Shown: positions 1 to 12,769, counted from the stretch's first letter. The stretch is DNA of 64,000 nucleotides from Lumnitzera littorea (GCA_024138015.1 JAMXBB010000008.1:2503115-2567114), one strand, 5' to 3'. A program made the numbers and translations. The notes: a model not told the origin generated them from the sequence alone.

Positions 1-3000
1 ACATTAATTAAAATCCCATAGAAAAATATTGGATGTCTATTGGGCTACTCCATGATAGACAGATACCAACATTTTGTAATTTTAAGCTATCATCCTTCAA
101 TGTTATGATAAATATTACCTTATCACTATGCACCCACTTAAACTTCAACTAGGTTGGCAATACCATAAGGCAGTGTGTTGAGCCTTATTTTGATTATTTT
201 TTCTTAATTTAACATATACTAAATATAGTCTACTTAATATAATTTACTTAACAGTAAAATTAAAGGAAAACCTAAATTTTAGAAAATTCTTTTGAAAATT
301 AGAGTCGCCATCAACCAAAATTAGAAAGTAGAAAAATTAGGACCAATTGGGTAGATAATCCTAATTTGAGTTACTAGTTTATAAAGTTGCTAAAAAGAAA
401 ATTTAAAAAATAGTTAACTAGAGAAAACAAAGTTTTGAGGAATAATATATTTGAACCTTAAGTTTACTACATTAGCTTTTTAAAAAGATTAATTATGACG
501 CCTAATTCTAAAATTTCCTTTATTTATTTTCCTAAATGATAAAGCAAAAATCAAAAGATAATTTTTTTTAATAAAATTTTTGTGTGTCATATTTTATTTA
601 AGAAAAACCATTAGATCTATGTTATTAACTAATTTACTATTATTTTTAAAAAATCTTATAAAATCTAAAGTTTTATTCAACAATTTTGAAAGATCAAAAG
701 CATACCCTAGTTTTTAAGGGAAAAAAAAAAAACTATTAAGATTTTATTGTTTATGAAAATAATTTTCTAAGTGACAAAATAGTTTTAATAGGCCCTTTAA
801 ATAGCCCTTTGAAGCAGCTTCTTTGAGTTATATTTTTACTTATTTTTTGAAAACTCTTTGACTCAGCTTATTCTTTGTGAACTGAAAAAAACTATTGTTT
901 TATCATATTTATTTTTCATTTATTATTTATTTTACTTTTTATAGATAAAACTAATATAGGACCTAAATGTCTTTGAGCAACAGTCAGACTATGTTACTTG
1001 AAGTTTAGACCATCCTAATTTATTTTAATTTGTGACATAAAAAATGAAAAAAAAAAAAGCATTTTAATTTTCTTATTCTATTAAAAAAATTGTAATAAAA
1101 CCTAAAAAAAAAAAGTATATCCTATTTAAAAATTACAATAAAATTTATAAAAAATTCTTCACCATTTTCTCTCTCTCCTTTTTTTTTTTTTTTTTAGTTT
1201 TACAAACGAGACAAAATAAGTAAGGGAAAACAAAATACATGGTCTATATGTTAAATATATATAGAATTGTGATTATATTTTGTTTTAGTTATTTATATTA
1301 GCTTTAATAACACCTAAGTTCAATTTCAAGATAAATCTTAATTTTAAATCTTGATTTGATATGTTTTAATCACTTTTTAGTACAAATCTTTAATATATTT
1401 TGAATTTACATGTATTAATCTTTAGATTTGTATAAAAAGAAAATTAGTCTCAATTTAATGAGATTCAATCATATCTGCTAAACCTATCTTGTTTATCTCT
1501 CTCCTCTCTCCTTTGGGCTTATCTAGAGGTTAAAGGTGACACATGCCTAACTTCTCATGTGTTAGGGTGTGTTCGATATACACTTAGCAAAAAACACATC
1601 CATTTATTTATTTTAGTTCCACCTATTTATTAATTTTTCAAAATTTTCTCCTTATTATTGTTTTCTTCTCTCTCTTTTTTTAGTTTCAAATTTCTTTTTT
1701 TTAGTTTCAAATTTCTTTTTTTTTTATATATATTTTTTAAATTTCTTATTCTTCCCATGTTTCAAGCAAACCTAGCAAAAATTTACAAAATTAAATTTGA
1801 AGGCAAAAATGGAGTGTCTACTCAATGCTTTAAAGTCGTCCGATACCTCTATTTCACCATATGCTTTTAGTTGCATTTTTTGATAAAAACGATGCCAAGT
1901 GGTGATTGAAGTTGTTAGTTCCTTTAATATAATAAAGTTTTTAAAAAATTCAACATTTTCACCTTATTTCTTTAGGCTATTTGAAAGTTAAATATTCTAA
2001 AACATAAGATCTTTGGATCCATATGAAAACATTCCTCTAAACACTCCATTGTTTATGTAGTTATTTACCAAAATATTTAAGTATTTATAAGTAGGAATAT
2101 AAAAAGGATAGTAATAAGAAAAATAATGGCAAGTGTTACTATTATGCAACAATCGAAAACATTCCAATATTGTTTATTAAGAAAAAAAAAAAACATGTGG
2201 TAGTGATAAGGAATTCTAGCAATTAAAAAAAAAAAAAATCTTAAAAGTTATTCACTATTGGTTTTCAAGGAAATTTTTATATACACATATTTCATAGTGT
2301 TATTTATTCTTTAATCAACCAATCATATCAAATATTATCTATACATATATATATTTATATTATTAAAGCGAAAGTATCTTTTGGTGTCTTTATTAATATA
2401 ACTAAATTACTAGAAAAACATTAGTTATTTTATTTTTAATTTTACTAAAAATCCCTAAAATACTTAATAGTTTTAATAAATCTTCAATAAGGTAAGGTTA
2501 TTATGGTAAAGAATTATATATATGAAAATATTATCTTTCTAAAGTTAAATTCAACTAATCAAAATTCCAACCTTTGAAATCCATTTTCTATTATGAAGCA
2601 ATTAACATATGATTAATACTATTGCTAATCAATATGGTATGAAATCATAGGCTAAAATACTATAAATGTTTCTTCTATGAATAATTATAAAAGTTTAAAT
2701 GAAGTTTTTTCTTTCCTTTTCATTATTCATCTAACATATGAACCAGTGTTAGTTTTAGTTAATATTTTTTATTTTCATAGTAAATACTGTTAAATAGTCT
2801 AGATTTTTTTACTATGTATGCATCACAAGTTTTTAGCAAGGACATATGTCCTTGTAGTAGCTTTTTTTTTTTTTTTCCCTTTTCCCTAACTGTTGACTAA
2901 AAGGTAATAGTAATTGATGGAATTATTTTATTATTACTTTTTGCAAAGATATATCCTTACGATTACTAAAACAAAAAGAAAAATTATTTACTTGGCTGTA

Positions 3001-3093
3001 GAAAATATGTCCCTACCTGTATTCCTCTTGTAAAAACACCAAAATTTTTTAAAGTCATTGTGAATCCTATAAAATTGGGGTTTTCTATGAAAC
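1..3093. other. AT-rich intergenic DNA, no gene seen
   Basis: Strongly AT-rich with many homopolymer A and T runs. No reading frame resembles a protein; the short Phe/Leu-rich frame near 1658-1870 is what translated T-runs give. Nothing else can be supported. Confidence 0.7.
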
Positions 3094-3215
3094 AACCATT
3101 CAAAGTTTAGTAAATCACCCTGATTTACCATAAATTATATCTATTAATAGTAAGAACCATTCAAAGTTTAGTAAATCACCCTGATTTACTATAAATTATA
3201 TCTATTAATAGTAAG
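3094..3215. repeat. 61-bp tandem duplication, two copies
   Basis: Positions 3094-3154 and 3155-3215 are the same 61-base unit with one visible substitution, directly adjacent. The near identity in otherwise diverged intergenic DNA points to a recent local duplication. Confidence 0.9.
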
Positions 3216-3642
3216 CATAAAACAGTTGATAACAAAAATGATGTTGTCATAGTTTTTTGTGAAAACTATTGACGGTTTCTATAAAACTATCGACAACTTC
3301 TTTAATTGTTAATGAGCATTATTTTATTATAAATCAATGATGATTTATTAAGTGACCTTACGATCATTTTTTAGTAATGATACTATAGAATTTCTCCTAC
3401 AAAATTATATTTATTAATATAAGTGTCTAGGTAATGATTCATTTAAGATTAAGATGGCCCTTACTAAAATCCCAAACTAAAAAAATATATATATTAATTA
3501 TGATTTTGCATTATAATTAAAAACTACAAAAAAAACGGAGTAGCCTTACATATTAAAGCATGAAGTTATAAGGTTCAGAGGAGTAGTTGAGCAACTGCAT
3601 GTGCTTATAGACTTGAATCTTCTTACATGGGTTGACTAAAAT

Positions 3643-4670
3643 TAGGGTTGGAAATTCGTATTATCATATCATGTTTGTGTCTAAATGAATTTATATTCAA
3701 AAAATCTAAATCTATAATACAACTCATTTATTAATCAAATATGAGAATCTAAACTAATGACCTAACATGTCTCGTATCCAAATTAAACTCGTTTTATATT
3801 AGGGCAAGTAATTTGTGTTGCTATATTGCATCTCATTTATCTTAAATTTGATACCGTTTATCAATTAAAACTTATAATTAAATCTATAAAATATTTATAG
3901 ATATAAAAGAAAAAAAATATTAATATTTAAAATGACATAGCATCTTTATACTTAATAAAAGCCTATAACCTAAATAAAAGTTTTAATAAAACAAAATCTT
4001 ACCAAGAAAATCCGAAAATTTAAGTTATATAACATTACTAAATTAAATGAAATCATAAATTAAATATTATTACTAATATTGATTTCTAAATTTATCACAC
4101 TATTTCTCAAATTTTCAAAGGAGATAGTTAAATAATCAACACATAAATTTGTAATGTTTTGCCATTTAAACTACATTGTAATGAAAAAAGTATATAACAT
4201 TACTAAATTTAAATTACATAATATCATTAAATTAAGTAGATCATAACTTAAATAGATATTGTTAGTACTACTAGTATGAATTTCAAAATTTATCATATTA
4301 TTTGTTGAATTTTCAAGGGAAATAGCTAAAGAATTTACACATAAGTTTGCAATTTTTTTGCTAACTTAAGCTACAATGTAGCAAGAAGAATACGTGATTC
4401 AAAATATCTTATACCATTAATTAAGATCTTTGACTTAAAAAGAAAATATTTGTGTAATAAAATGTAAATATAAAAGAATATATAGTATGTCTCTTGTCTC
4501 GTGTCTAGATTTGGAAGTTTGATTCGAACCTAGATACAAATTTAATAGAGTATAAATGAATCCAATCTATTTATATTTCGTATCAAATTTTTTTTCAGCT
4601 AGTAATCCATTTGAATAGTGTCATATCATGCGCGAATCTATTGTGTCCAAATTGTAGATTGCGAGCCCTA
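3643..4670. mobile_element. Non-autonomous hAT-like DNA transposon
   Basis: The element begins TAGGGTTGG and ends with the inverse of TAGGGCTCG, an imperfect terminal inverted repeat matching at about 10 of 15 positions. It is flanked by ACTAAAAT (3635-3642) and TCTAAAAT (4671-4678), a 7/8 match as expected for a hAT 8-bp target duplication. There is no transposase frame. The interior holds a diverged tandem duplication of about 170-190 bp (roughly 4025-4187 and 4190-4385). hAT assignment rests on the 8-bp duplication and TAGGG-type ends. Confidence 0.7.
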
Positions 4671-4684
4671 TCTAAAATAATTAA

Positions 4685-6521
4685 GGGAAAAATATATAAA
4701 AATCCCTAACATTTCAAGTTTTTATGAATTAGTTCTTAACTTTTTATTTAGTTTATTTTAGTCATCAATATTTTCAAATCGTATTAAATAAGTTATTCTA
4801 TTAAACTCTGTTAAGTTTTTGGTTACTGTAGACACATAACAGCACATAATTGGTTCACTTAAATATAAAAAAAGTTCCTAACGTTTATATGTATGTATGA
4901 ATGAATTATTAATCTTTTTATTTAGTTTATTTTAATCCTCAACGTGTTAATATATAATGAAAAAACTAACGGGGGAATTTTTTTATAAATTTATTAAAAT
5001 ATTGAGGATTAAAACAAATTATATGAAAAATTAAGGACCCACTCATATGTAGAAGTAAATGGTAACCACTTTTTTGTACTTTTTCCAATAATAAATTACT
5101 TTTGCATGACGTGCATTTCGGGTTTGATGGACCGCTAAGAGCAGGAATTTTTTAAGCTCCTGTCCGCCCTTTTCTACAAGTTCTGTCCCGTCCAAATCTC
5201 AACCGTCAACTTATTGTGTTGACATAGTTACTATACATATTAGGAGAGTTGGACCTTCGATGGTGTACGAATTTGAAAGCTTAAAATGCATATGGGATGG
5301 GGTCGCTTTATTAATGTAAATATGGACGGAAAGTCAATGAACTTTGGGTTTCACCTGTACTCTTATAAAATTTGGAAATATCACATGCTTTAGTTTGAAA
5401 GTTTTATGCTTTTTAAAATTTTCTTTTCGTATTTTCTCAATCATGTTAATGCTTGTTTGTTGTTGAATTTAGTTAATATTACTAAAGGCAAATTAATAAC
5501 CCTATTATATAAGATCTTATCTATAGAACATTACAAGTAGATTTTAGGTAACAATTTTTTAGAAACTACTCCCACAAGATAGAGTATAGATATGGTATCT
5601 TTATACCTTATATCTACCCTAGATCCTATACTATGGAACTTGTACATAAAGCATACAAGGTATATGTTCCAAAATATCTTTTCCTAAATCTATAAAATTT
5701 ATTAAATAATATTATATATATTAATAAATGAAAAATAACCATATATTTTTTTCGGTTATATATGCTTTATCATGTAGGTTTTATAGAAGTTGTTCTTAAT
5801 CTTCTATGAGTAATAAAGACAGTAATGCATCAAAAGAGATATTACAATTATAAAGGAATTGGTCTCCAAACTATATGTGATATTTTATTTTCTATAAATG
5901 ATATTTTTTATTCTAGTTTACTACTGGCTCTATAGGTGTTGTTTATTATCTCATATAAACTTAAAATAATGAAAATAGAAATATTTCTTTTTATATCACA
6001 TATTTGCTTACAAGTTCCCCAAGTTTTGCATATGAAAAAACTTGTACTATCATGTATAGATTACTTTTCTAATATTACATAAATTTTAAATTTAAGGAAA
6101 AAAAGGAACAAATTTACGAGTTTCATAAGGTATGTAACCTTATACCTTGTAGGTTCTAAGATGGTTCTATGGTGTTATATAGCAAGTTTCGATTCTAAAA
6201 TTTAAGAATTGTTATCTTATACATAAGATAGAGGTAGGATTTCATATCTTATCTATCATCTATCCACTCATCTCTAAATAATACATATAAATGATATATT
6301 TGATACTATTTTATCAATATATTATGTAATTTTATATATTTATAATTATTAAATTAATTATTATATATCAATCTAAAGTTGACACATGTAATAAATTTGA
6401 CCAAAGTCCTCTTTTCATAAGGTCTTAGAAACGTTCAAGATTGGAATAGAAAGGAAAAAAAAGGTTAATGACTTAAATTAAAAAATATGTAAACGTTAAG
6501 GACTAAAGTGCAATTTTTCCC
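4685..6521. mobile_element. Mutator-like element with long terminal inverted repeats
   Basis: The left end begins GGGAAAAAT and runs into a stretch with TCCTTAAC/TCCCTAAC-type words. The right end (about 6460-6521), reverse-complemented, also begins GGGAAAAAT and can be aligned to the left for about 55-60 bases. Such long inverted ends without coding sequence are typical of Mutator-like non-autonomous elements. A 9-bp target duplication cannot be read reliably because both flanks are A/T only. A second smaller inverted pair lies inside at about 4880-5045. The element is split by the hAT-like insertion at 5483-6276. Confidence 0.55.
5483..6276. mobile_element. hAT-like MITE, family copy A (nested)
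   Basis: Flanked by AATATTAC (5475-5482) and AATAATAC (6277-6284), 7/8 identical. The first ~40 bases and the last ~30 bases align with those of the element at 7817-8911, so the two are family members. No transposase is encoded. It lies inside the Mutator-like element at 4685-6521 and is therefore the younger of the two. Confidence 0.65.
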
Positions 6522-7816
6522 ATAAAATTATTATTCCAAATCAAAGTACATTCACTAAAGGTAGATTAGTTCAAGATAATGTGATTGTTGCTTGTGAAGT
6601 TCTCCATTATCTCAAATTAGGGGGAAAAAAGGACAACATTTTGATCACTCTATTGAATTATATATGATAAAGGTTTTTGATAGGGTTGGCTCAGTTTTCT
6701 TAGAAGTATCGATGTTGAAAATGGGTTGAATAATTTTTCGCTTCAATGGATAATGAGCTATGTTTCCTCGGTTATATAAAACTTTATGGCAAATGAAGAA
6801 AGGACTACAAATATCATTCCCTTTACAGGAATAAGACAAGGAAATCCAATACCACCTTACTTATTCTTATTTGTAGTCGATTCTTTTTCTAATATGATTT
6901 CATGAGGCAATAATCAACAGCATTCATTAAGGTATAAAAATTAAGGATGAATCTTTTGAACCAACCCATCTCTTTTTTTTTTAGATAATTCACTTTTCTT
7001 TCTAGAGTCTAATAGGGGTAACCTTGAAAATTTAAAGGCAATCTTCAAGGCTTACAGTCTAACATTGGGCCAACCGATCAATTTTCAAAATCCCCTTTTA
7101 TTTGTTAACAGGAACTCTTCGAAAGATGTTAAAGGTGAATTTTTGTAACATTTTAGTAATTGAATCTTCACATCAATCCAGTAAGACTAAGGTAAATCAG
7201 AAGTTGGAACTCCAAGATATGTAAAGGGAAGAGTTAAAGCCAAACTCTAGTTGGTAGTGTTTATTACTTTTGTTATGAGGTAGAGAAATCCCAATCAAAT
7301 CTATGAGATATGCTGTCCCCAATTATGCGATGTATATTTTTAAGTTGTTGAGGAAATGGTGTAAAGAAGTAACCTCATTGATGGCTAGTCCACTAGAAAA
7401 ATCCATAGGAAATCTTGGTAAGATATTTTGTGTGTGAAATGTAAAGGAGGTCTTGGTTCAAGGACTTGGATCTTTTTTAGACTCTGTTTGTTTCAAGGAA
7501 AATCTCTTGAAAATAGTACATTTTCATGTGTTTGGTTGCTTATATAAAACATGTCGAAAAGAATTTCTAGTTGTTTGACATGAATTTTATGTAAAGTATA
7601 ATTATAATTAAATAAAGTATTATCGTAAATGTATTACAAGTCTTTTATATGAAATGTTCATTATTATGACCTCTTTGGCTTGTATTTTAAAATTTTATCA
7701 ACAAGTACTTTCAGTTAATTTTTTATCAAAATCCTTTCATATTATAATAATATAAGTATGTTCTAATAAAGATCCAATAGAAATTACTTTTAGAAAGTTA
7801 AAAAACTTGTGAGAAG

Positions 7817-8694
7817 TAAGGGTAAGCGAGTAACCTTATTATACAGAATATCCACCTAAACCTTGTTAGACCAGGTAGGTTCTCAGCGGGTATTTAAGAT
7901 CATAAAATAAGTTATAGGTAGTAATTTCTCCGAACCTATACATATATGGTATGGCATGGTATATGTATGAGGTCAAGATACCTTGTACCCACTTAAAATC
8001 TGTATTGTGAAGTATATAGCATACAGGTTCTTTGGTACCTTCTAGTTATCTTGTAATATTGATTAAATAAAATTAGTAAATAAAAAAAAAACCATTTCAT
8101 TTGTATAGGTTTAAAAAAAAAAAAACAAAACGCAATCAATGAGAAAACATAGATTAAACCTAATGTCCTCATGTCAGTCTCTTCCTCAGTATTTTCTATA
8201 TGGTATTTTCTTTTCGCTCCATTTTCCTTATTTACTAAGTTCAACACTATTAAAATTAAAAAAGAAAGGATCTACATGAAGCCACCTAACAAGGTATATT
8301 ATTAACTTATTTCTTTTGATACAATAACTTCTTTGTATTAGCTTTAAAAAATATCTCATAATAAATTTATATAACGTCATTCAAGTTAAGATTTCCCTTA
8401 TCCCAAGTTAGGGTTTGTATTAAGTTTGAAAAAGATGTATAGAGGATCATTATATGGATACTAAATATGAATTTATATATTGCAATTTGTAATTATGAAT
8501 ATTCTCATTGCCAAAATAAGTCAGCTCCCAAATGAGTCCAATTTATAATTATTTATTTCGTATTTAAAATTAAGACCAAGATTTCACTAAAATAGATATG
8601 TTTGTATGATAATGATCGGTAAAGAAAATGATGAAAAAGAAAAATAAATGAAAGAAATTAGAAGAAAAGAAAAATAAATAAAAACTAGACATAT

Positions 8695-8731
<37 letters not shown>

Positions 8732-8911
8732 ATTTATAGGCTCTATAAGGAATCTTGTATAATTTACAGGATACAGGGTGGTTTCAAAGTGCATAGGGTA
8801 AAGTATGAGTACGAGTACAAGTATGAATAATCAAGTTTGGGAATTTGTACCTACAAGGTAGGGTACAAGTAGAGTTTCATATTATATCCACTCTACACTC
8901 GCTCATTCCTA
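7817..8911. mobile_element. hAT-like MITE, family copy B
   Basis: Terminal inverted repeats TAAGGGTAAGCGAG (7817-7830) and the inverse of TAGGAATGAGCGAG (8898-8911) match at 10 of 14 positions. The flanks are GTGAGAAG (7809-7816) and GTGGGAAG (8912-8919), a 7/8 match. The ends align with copy A at 5483-6276. It contains an (AT)n tract and no transposase. Confidence 0.75.
8697..8729. repeat. (AT)n microsatellite
   Basis: An uninterrupted AT dinucleotide run of about 16 units inside hAT-like copy B. Confidence 0.95.
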
Positions 8912-9560
8912 GTGGGAAGTGATTCGTTTCAATTTTAAAAAGTATAAGTCTTTTTCCTAAAAAATTTGAGGATTTTCCCTTAACTATGAAAACTTTTTCC
9001 CTTGCAAGAGAAAGTATTTTCTACTTAAAAGGTTATTTTCAGCTTAATAAATAAAGAAAAATATAGAAAATGTTTTCTGAAAAATTTCCTCCACGTTAGG
9101 AAAATGACTTCGAAGAATCATTGAGAATCCCCATGCATCGTGGGTTAGGATACCTAAAGACATTTACTTTCCTTGGATAGATTTTTTTCAATCTAGGGTA
9201 GATAGGAGATCGTCTTGGCATTGGCAGAGAAAAAGAGGTGGTGTTAGCTGATAGTTGTTGGCAGATTGGTCGAGGGAGTAAGGTGTCCATTTGGATTGAT
9301 GCTTGGGTCCCTATATCATTGGGTTTCGGTTGCACCTTGTAGATGAAGCATCAAAAGATTTGTAAAAAGCGGTTCCTGGTGATGAAATAAATGGAATCAA
9401 AGCAATTCCTTTGCGAATGTGTGAGCAGGAGGATTGACTAATTTTCTTGTTATCTCTTTCTTCTAGTTAATAGAAAAGCAAATGTGAGTGCAAATTATGT
9501 TGTATCTCAGCTGAAAAAGGGATGTGAATAGCTCTCAGCGATCTTGATCCAATGTCTCCA

Positions 9561-11699
9561 TTAAATTTTCTTCTTTTCCATGATTGTCGCTTAGGTCACC
9601 TGATGTTCTTGTGTGGATTCCCTCTTTCTTCAATAAAATTATCTTTCATGCACAAAATTATTCCATTTTGTAATTCAAAAGTGGTATTAGTAGTGGAAAA
9701 TAAAACATTCATCAGATTGGAGTTTAGAAGTTTTGATTTTATTAATTTAATCAACTATTAAACAAGTTCCTTTCCATTTGTTAATTTTCTTTTTGAACCT
9801 TTTGTGTCCAATATGGATAGGAGGTAAAATTTCAATCTCATATTTCATTATTTATTTTTGTTTTTCCTATTATTATACTCTTTTGCTACCTATAAGATTG
9901 AAATATAAGTCAGCATAAAGTACCAGAATTATATAAGTAAAACTTAAAATATTTTTCTTTTCATTCGATTATACTTGGCATTTGTCATATTGTCTTGAGA
10001 AGGAAGATTATATTTGGAATGTTGAAATTAACACTAATGGTTTCTTATTTTTTAAGCCCTTTTCATGATAGACTAAATATTAAGGTTCTTAATAAATTCA
10101 TATAATAAAAGAAAAGAGAATTGTTTATGTTCAATTCAGCATAAAGGTCCAAGAATTTACTACGACAATTGCCATATGCATTAGAATTTAATCGATGGAT
10201 TTAATATCCCAATATAAATAAAAAGTAGAATACATACATCACATGTACGATACAAATTAATGAGATGAAGTTAACTTGTTCAAATTTGGTTTCAATTCCC
10301 AACATTTAATGGCTCATGTGGTTGCCATTGAAGTTAAGAAATTGCATTGAGAAGAATAATCATGATTACTCCGAAGTTATATGGAGCCATAAATAATGAG
10401 ATTGGTCAAGACAAGTTACAAATTAAAAAGAAACAAACCCTTATATATTCACATGTTTCATGTGACTGCTTTAATATTAGAGGACAGAGGCAGAGCAATG
10501 GCATGTGGTCAAGTATGAATGGGTGCTTTTGTCGTCCCCCCAAGCACTTCGCTAATATCTTCTTTTTTGGTGTGCCTCATGTGATCACTCCTACCTTATG
10601 ATTGTGCAACTTGTCTTTTGACTTTGGTTTCGTTCTCCAACCTGGCTTTTGGATCATGTCACCGTTGGTTGTCTAGTAGTGAGAAATGTGGGGATGAGTG
10701 TTAAGCTTAATATGAGGACGATGGTTAAGTTAGAGAACCAAAATGAATATTTGGAATTGCTATTGTCATGCATGTATATTTGCAATAATAAATTTAGGAA
10801 GTTAAGTTTTTCTCTTTAGATGTGTCAAATTGATCAGGTTGATCTTGAGTTTACATAAACTAATTTCTTATAATAATTATAGTGTTGATTGACTCTACCA
10901 ACAGCGACTCGACATGGTGGAATTTAAAAGCCAATGAACATGTGGTAGGTGTCTTTTTGTTTTTTTGTTTTTTGTTTTTCTTTTTTAAAAGCCAAGGTGT
11001 CATTTTTGTTTTGGAAGACCTTGAATTGCTACGTGCTAGAACTGAATCTCCATTATTTATATAAAATATAAAGCTCCAAATGCCTCTTTGGTATCTTATA
11101 TAATTTCAGTCTTTTAAAAAAAAATTATATGATTTGAAAAACTAGCCTCAATTTATGTTGTTTTTGTCCTTACAAAGCAAATCCTTTATAATTATATTTT
11201 TCAGGCATGTGATAACTGAAATGATAAATCTATATTATCAAAGGAAAACGTGTTGATTCAAATCGACATCGTCACATTCCATTGAAACTATATTTGTTAA
11301 AGCCCTTCCTAAGAAATAAGAAATGTGGCAAAAAATGAAGATACAGTGGAGGGAGTTGGTACAAGAATGTATGGAATTAATTAGTTGATTTCTTACAACC
11401 AACTTTCTATATAACAACTCACAAGAGTGATTTGGACGTTGTTTTTAGTACAAACCATTCACATCAATTTTTCTTTGTTGGCCTTGTTTTGTGTCTTTTT
11501 AACTTGGAACATTTTAATTAAGACTCTTGTGTGCACACTAATGTATCATTTGATTATTTTAGAATCAGCAAAGCATTAGGAAATTGCTAGAAGTGGTGAC
11601 TAGTCAATTAGTGTAAGGTTATAAGAGAGAACCAAAAATTAAACTTGGAAAAAAAATCTTTAATGATAATTTTATGCGTATTTTTGAGAAATAAACTTC
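9561..11699. other. Intergenic DNA, no gene recognised
   Basis: Only short frames of 60-84 codons without recognisable motifs. A stretch near 9470-9540 could be the decayed RNase H tail of the upstream LINE, but that is weak. Confidence 0.55.
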
Positions 11700-12465
11700 T
11701 TTTGCTTCATAATTTTGACCAAGTAGAAGAATGAACATTACAATTAAAAAAGTAAACAATCTCAAACAATGAAAAACCGGTAGAAGAATGAATTATATGA
11801 TTATAAATAAATTCTATGAATGGCAAATACTCTTTCCATGATTTCATGTTCATTTGAATCACAACATGCAACAAAGTCGAGATGATCCTATTGACTATCT
11901 TCACTTACCTATCATTTTATGTATGGCAAGTTGTAGGGAAAGAAAAAAGTTTGACACTAGACTTACCATACAATACTTCCCAAAAGAAGCTAAAGGACTT
12001 AATTTCTTTCTCACTAATAATACTCTTAAAAGTGTCATGAAACGTAATAATGTCCTTAACAAACAAATTAGCAATTGTTTATATTACCAGTTTTGTTATG
12101 TGCAATAAAGTATGTCATTTTTGAAATCCCATCTGCAATAATGGAAATACAACCTCATTTTGACATAGGCAAACTAAACACAAAATCCATTAAAATATCA
12201 ACTCATGATTCACTAGGTATACCTAGAGGTGTCTAATGCTTATATAGTAAAGCTATATACTTAGCTTTCCTACAATTAGCATATCAACTATAATCTCTCT
12301 CTATATCCCTCTTCATGTAAAACTAATAAAAATGCTCAATTAAAATATTTATAATTTTGTTCACTCCAAAAATTCCATTAAACCTTCCTCATGAGACCAA
12401 TGCATAAGCACTCTTTTATTGAACAATCGAGCATACAATTTTCTTTCTCTAAACAAATAACCATT
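11700..12465 (-). pseudogene. Ty3/gypsy integrase fragment
   Basis: On the minus strand from about 12460 downward the translation gives NGYLFRERK, HWSHEEGLMEF (the GYLF...HxGGLxGHFG zinc-region block), then CRKAKY, TPLGIP and DILMDFVFSLP (the CxxCQxxK, PLPVP and MDFVxGLP blocks). The open frame at 11707-11904 reads MNMKSWKEYLPFIEFIYNHI, the integrase block before HSSTGFSPFEIVYG. Several stops interrupt it. It abuts the LTR-like sequence at 12466 and belongs to a different copy from the element to its right. The RT and gag parts of this copy are not in the window. Confidence 0.7.
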
Positions 12466-12760
12466 TGATGTATCTCTAGGGTCGAATATACGGAGAGACA
12501 CCACAACGAAGTGTACCACAATGAACAGGGAAAAGGCTAGCAAAGTGCGGGCAGCTATTGAATGGATATGATGTATTATTCAATCTTACTCGGCTTACAA
12601 TCCGCCGAATATGATGCATTGGTCCGAACTAAATGATTACTTGCTACTACTCCTTATTAAAGGGAATAGATAAGAATTGAATGATAACAAGAACACTAAG
12701 GTTACTCAAAGAAATAATTTTTGTGTTGAAGAGATGATTTTCGCATACAAGAAAATGGAG
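12466..12760 (-). repeat. 3' LTR segment of the gypsy element
   Basis: Shares a long, moderately diverged stretch with 21993-22241: both start TGATG, contain CACCACAACGAAG and a block with ACTCGGC...ATCC, and end near GAAGAGATGATTTT. On the element's strand this is the terminal (R-U5) part of the LTR. The LTR should continue to the right of 12760 but its other end was not found. Confidence 0.65.
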
Positions 12761-12769
12761 GTTTATATA
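12761..12769 (-). promoter_or_regulatory. TATA box of the minus-strand gypsy LTR
   Basis: The minus strand reads TATATAAAC here, immediately upstream of the LTR segment shared with the right-hand copy, the place expected for the LTR promoter. Confidence 0.45.

Larger units (their letters stand above)
7490..9085. mobile_element. Insertion splitting the LINE (MITE-like ends)
   Basis: LINE homology stops at about 7490 and resumes at about 9090. The insert begins GACTCTGTTTGTTTCAAGG, a common start in plant MITEs, and ends in an A/T-rich stretch with GGAAA-type words (about 9060-9085) that is a loose inverse of the start. Boundaries are approximate. The hAT-like element at 7817-8911 lies inside it, giving a three-layer nest. 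Confidence 0.35.
6535..9560 (+). pseudogene. LINE (non-LTR retrotransposon) reverse transcriptase remnant
   Basis: Reading through stops and frameshifts, 6540-6660 gives a stretch like plant LINE RT (FTKGRLVQDN.IVA.EVLHYLK), then KVFDRV near 6670 and GIRQGNPIPPYLF near 6830-6870, the conserved GIRQGDPxSPYLF block. Further on come DNSLFFLES (FADD-like, ~6985), LTLGQPINF (~7060), YAVPNYAM (~7310) and a KCKGGLGSRT motif (~7440). After an interruption the same protein resumes at ~9090 with WRIIENPHASW and SCWQIGRGSKVSIWIDAW, the zinc-binding region after the RT. The order fits an L1-like plant LINE on the plus strand. It is riddled with stops and not functional. Confidence 0.75.

Noticed and set aside
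1658..1870. 70-codon Phe-rich frame
   Set aside because: Translated poly-T tracts.
3220..3370. Words such as CTATTGACGGTTTCTATAAAACTATCGACAAC suggesting a CACTA element
   Set aside because: No CACTA terminus or 3-bp duplication could be found on either side; the motif alone is insufficient. (Motif lies at about 3268-3299.)
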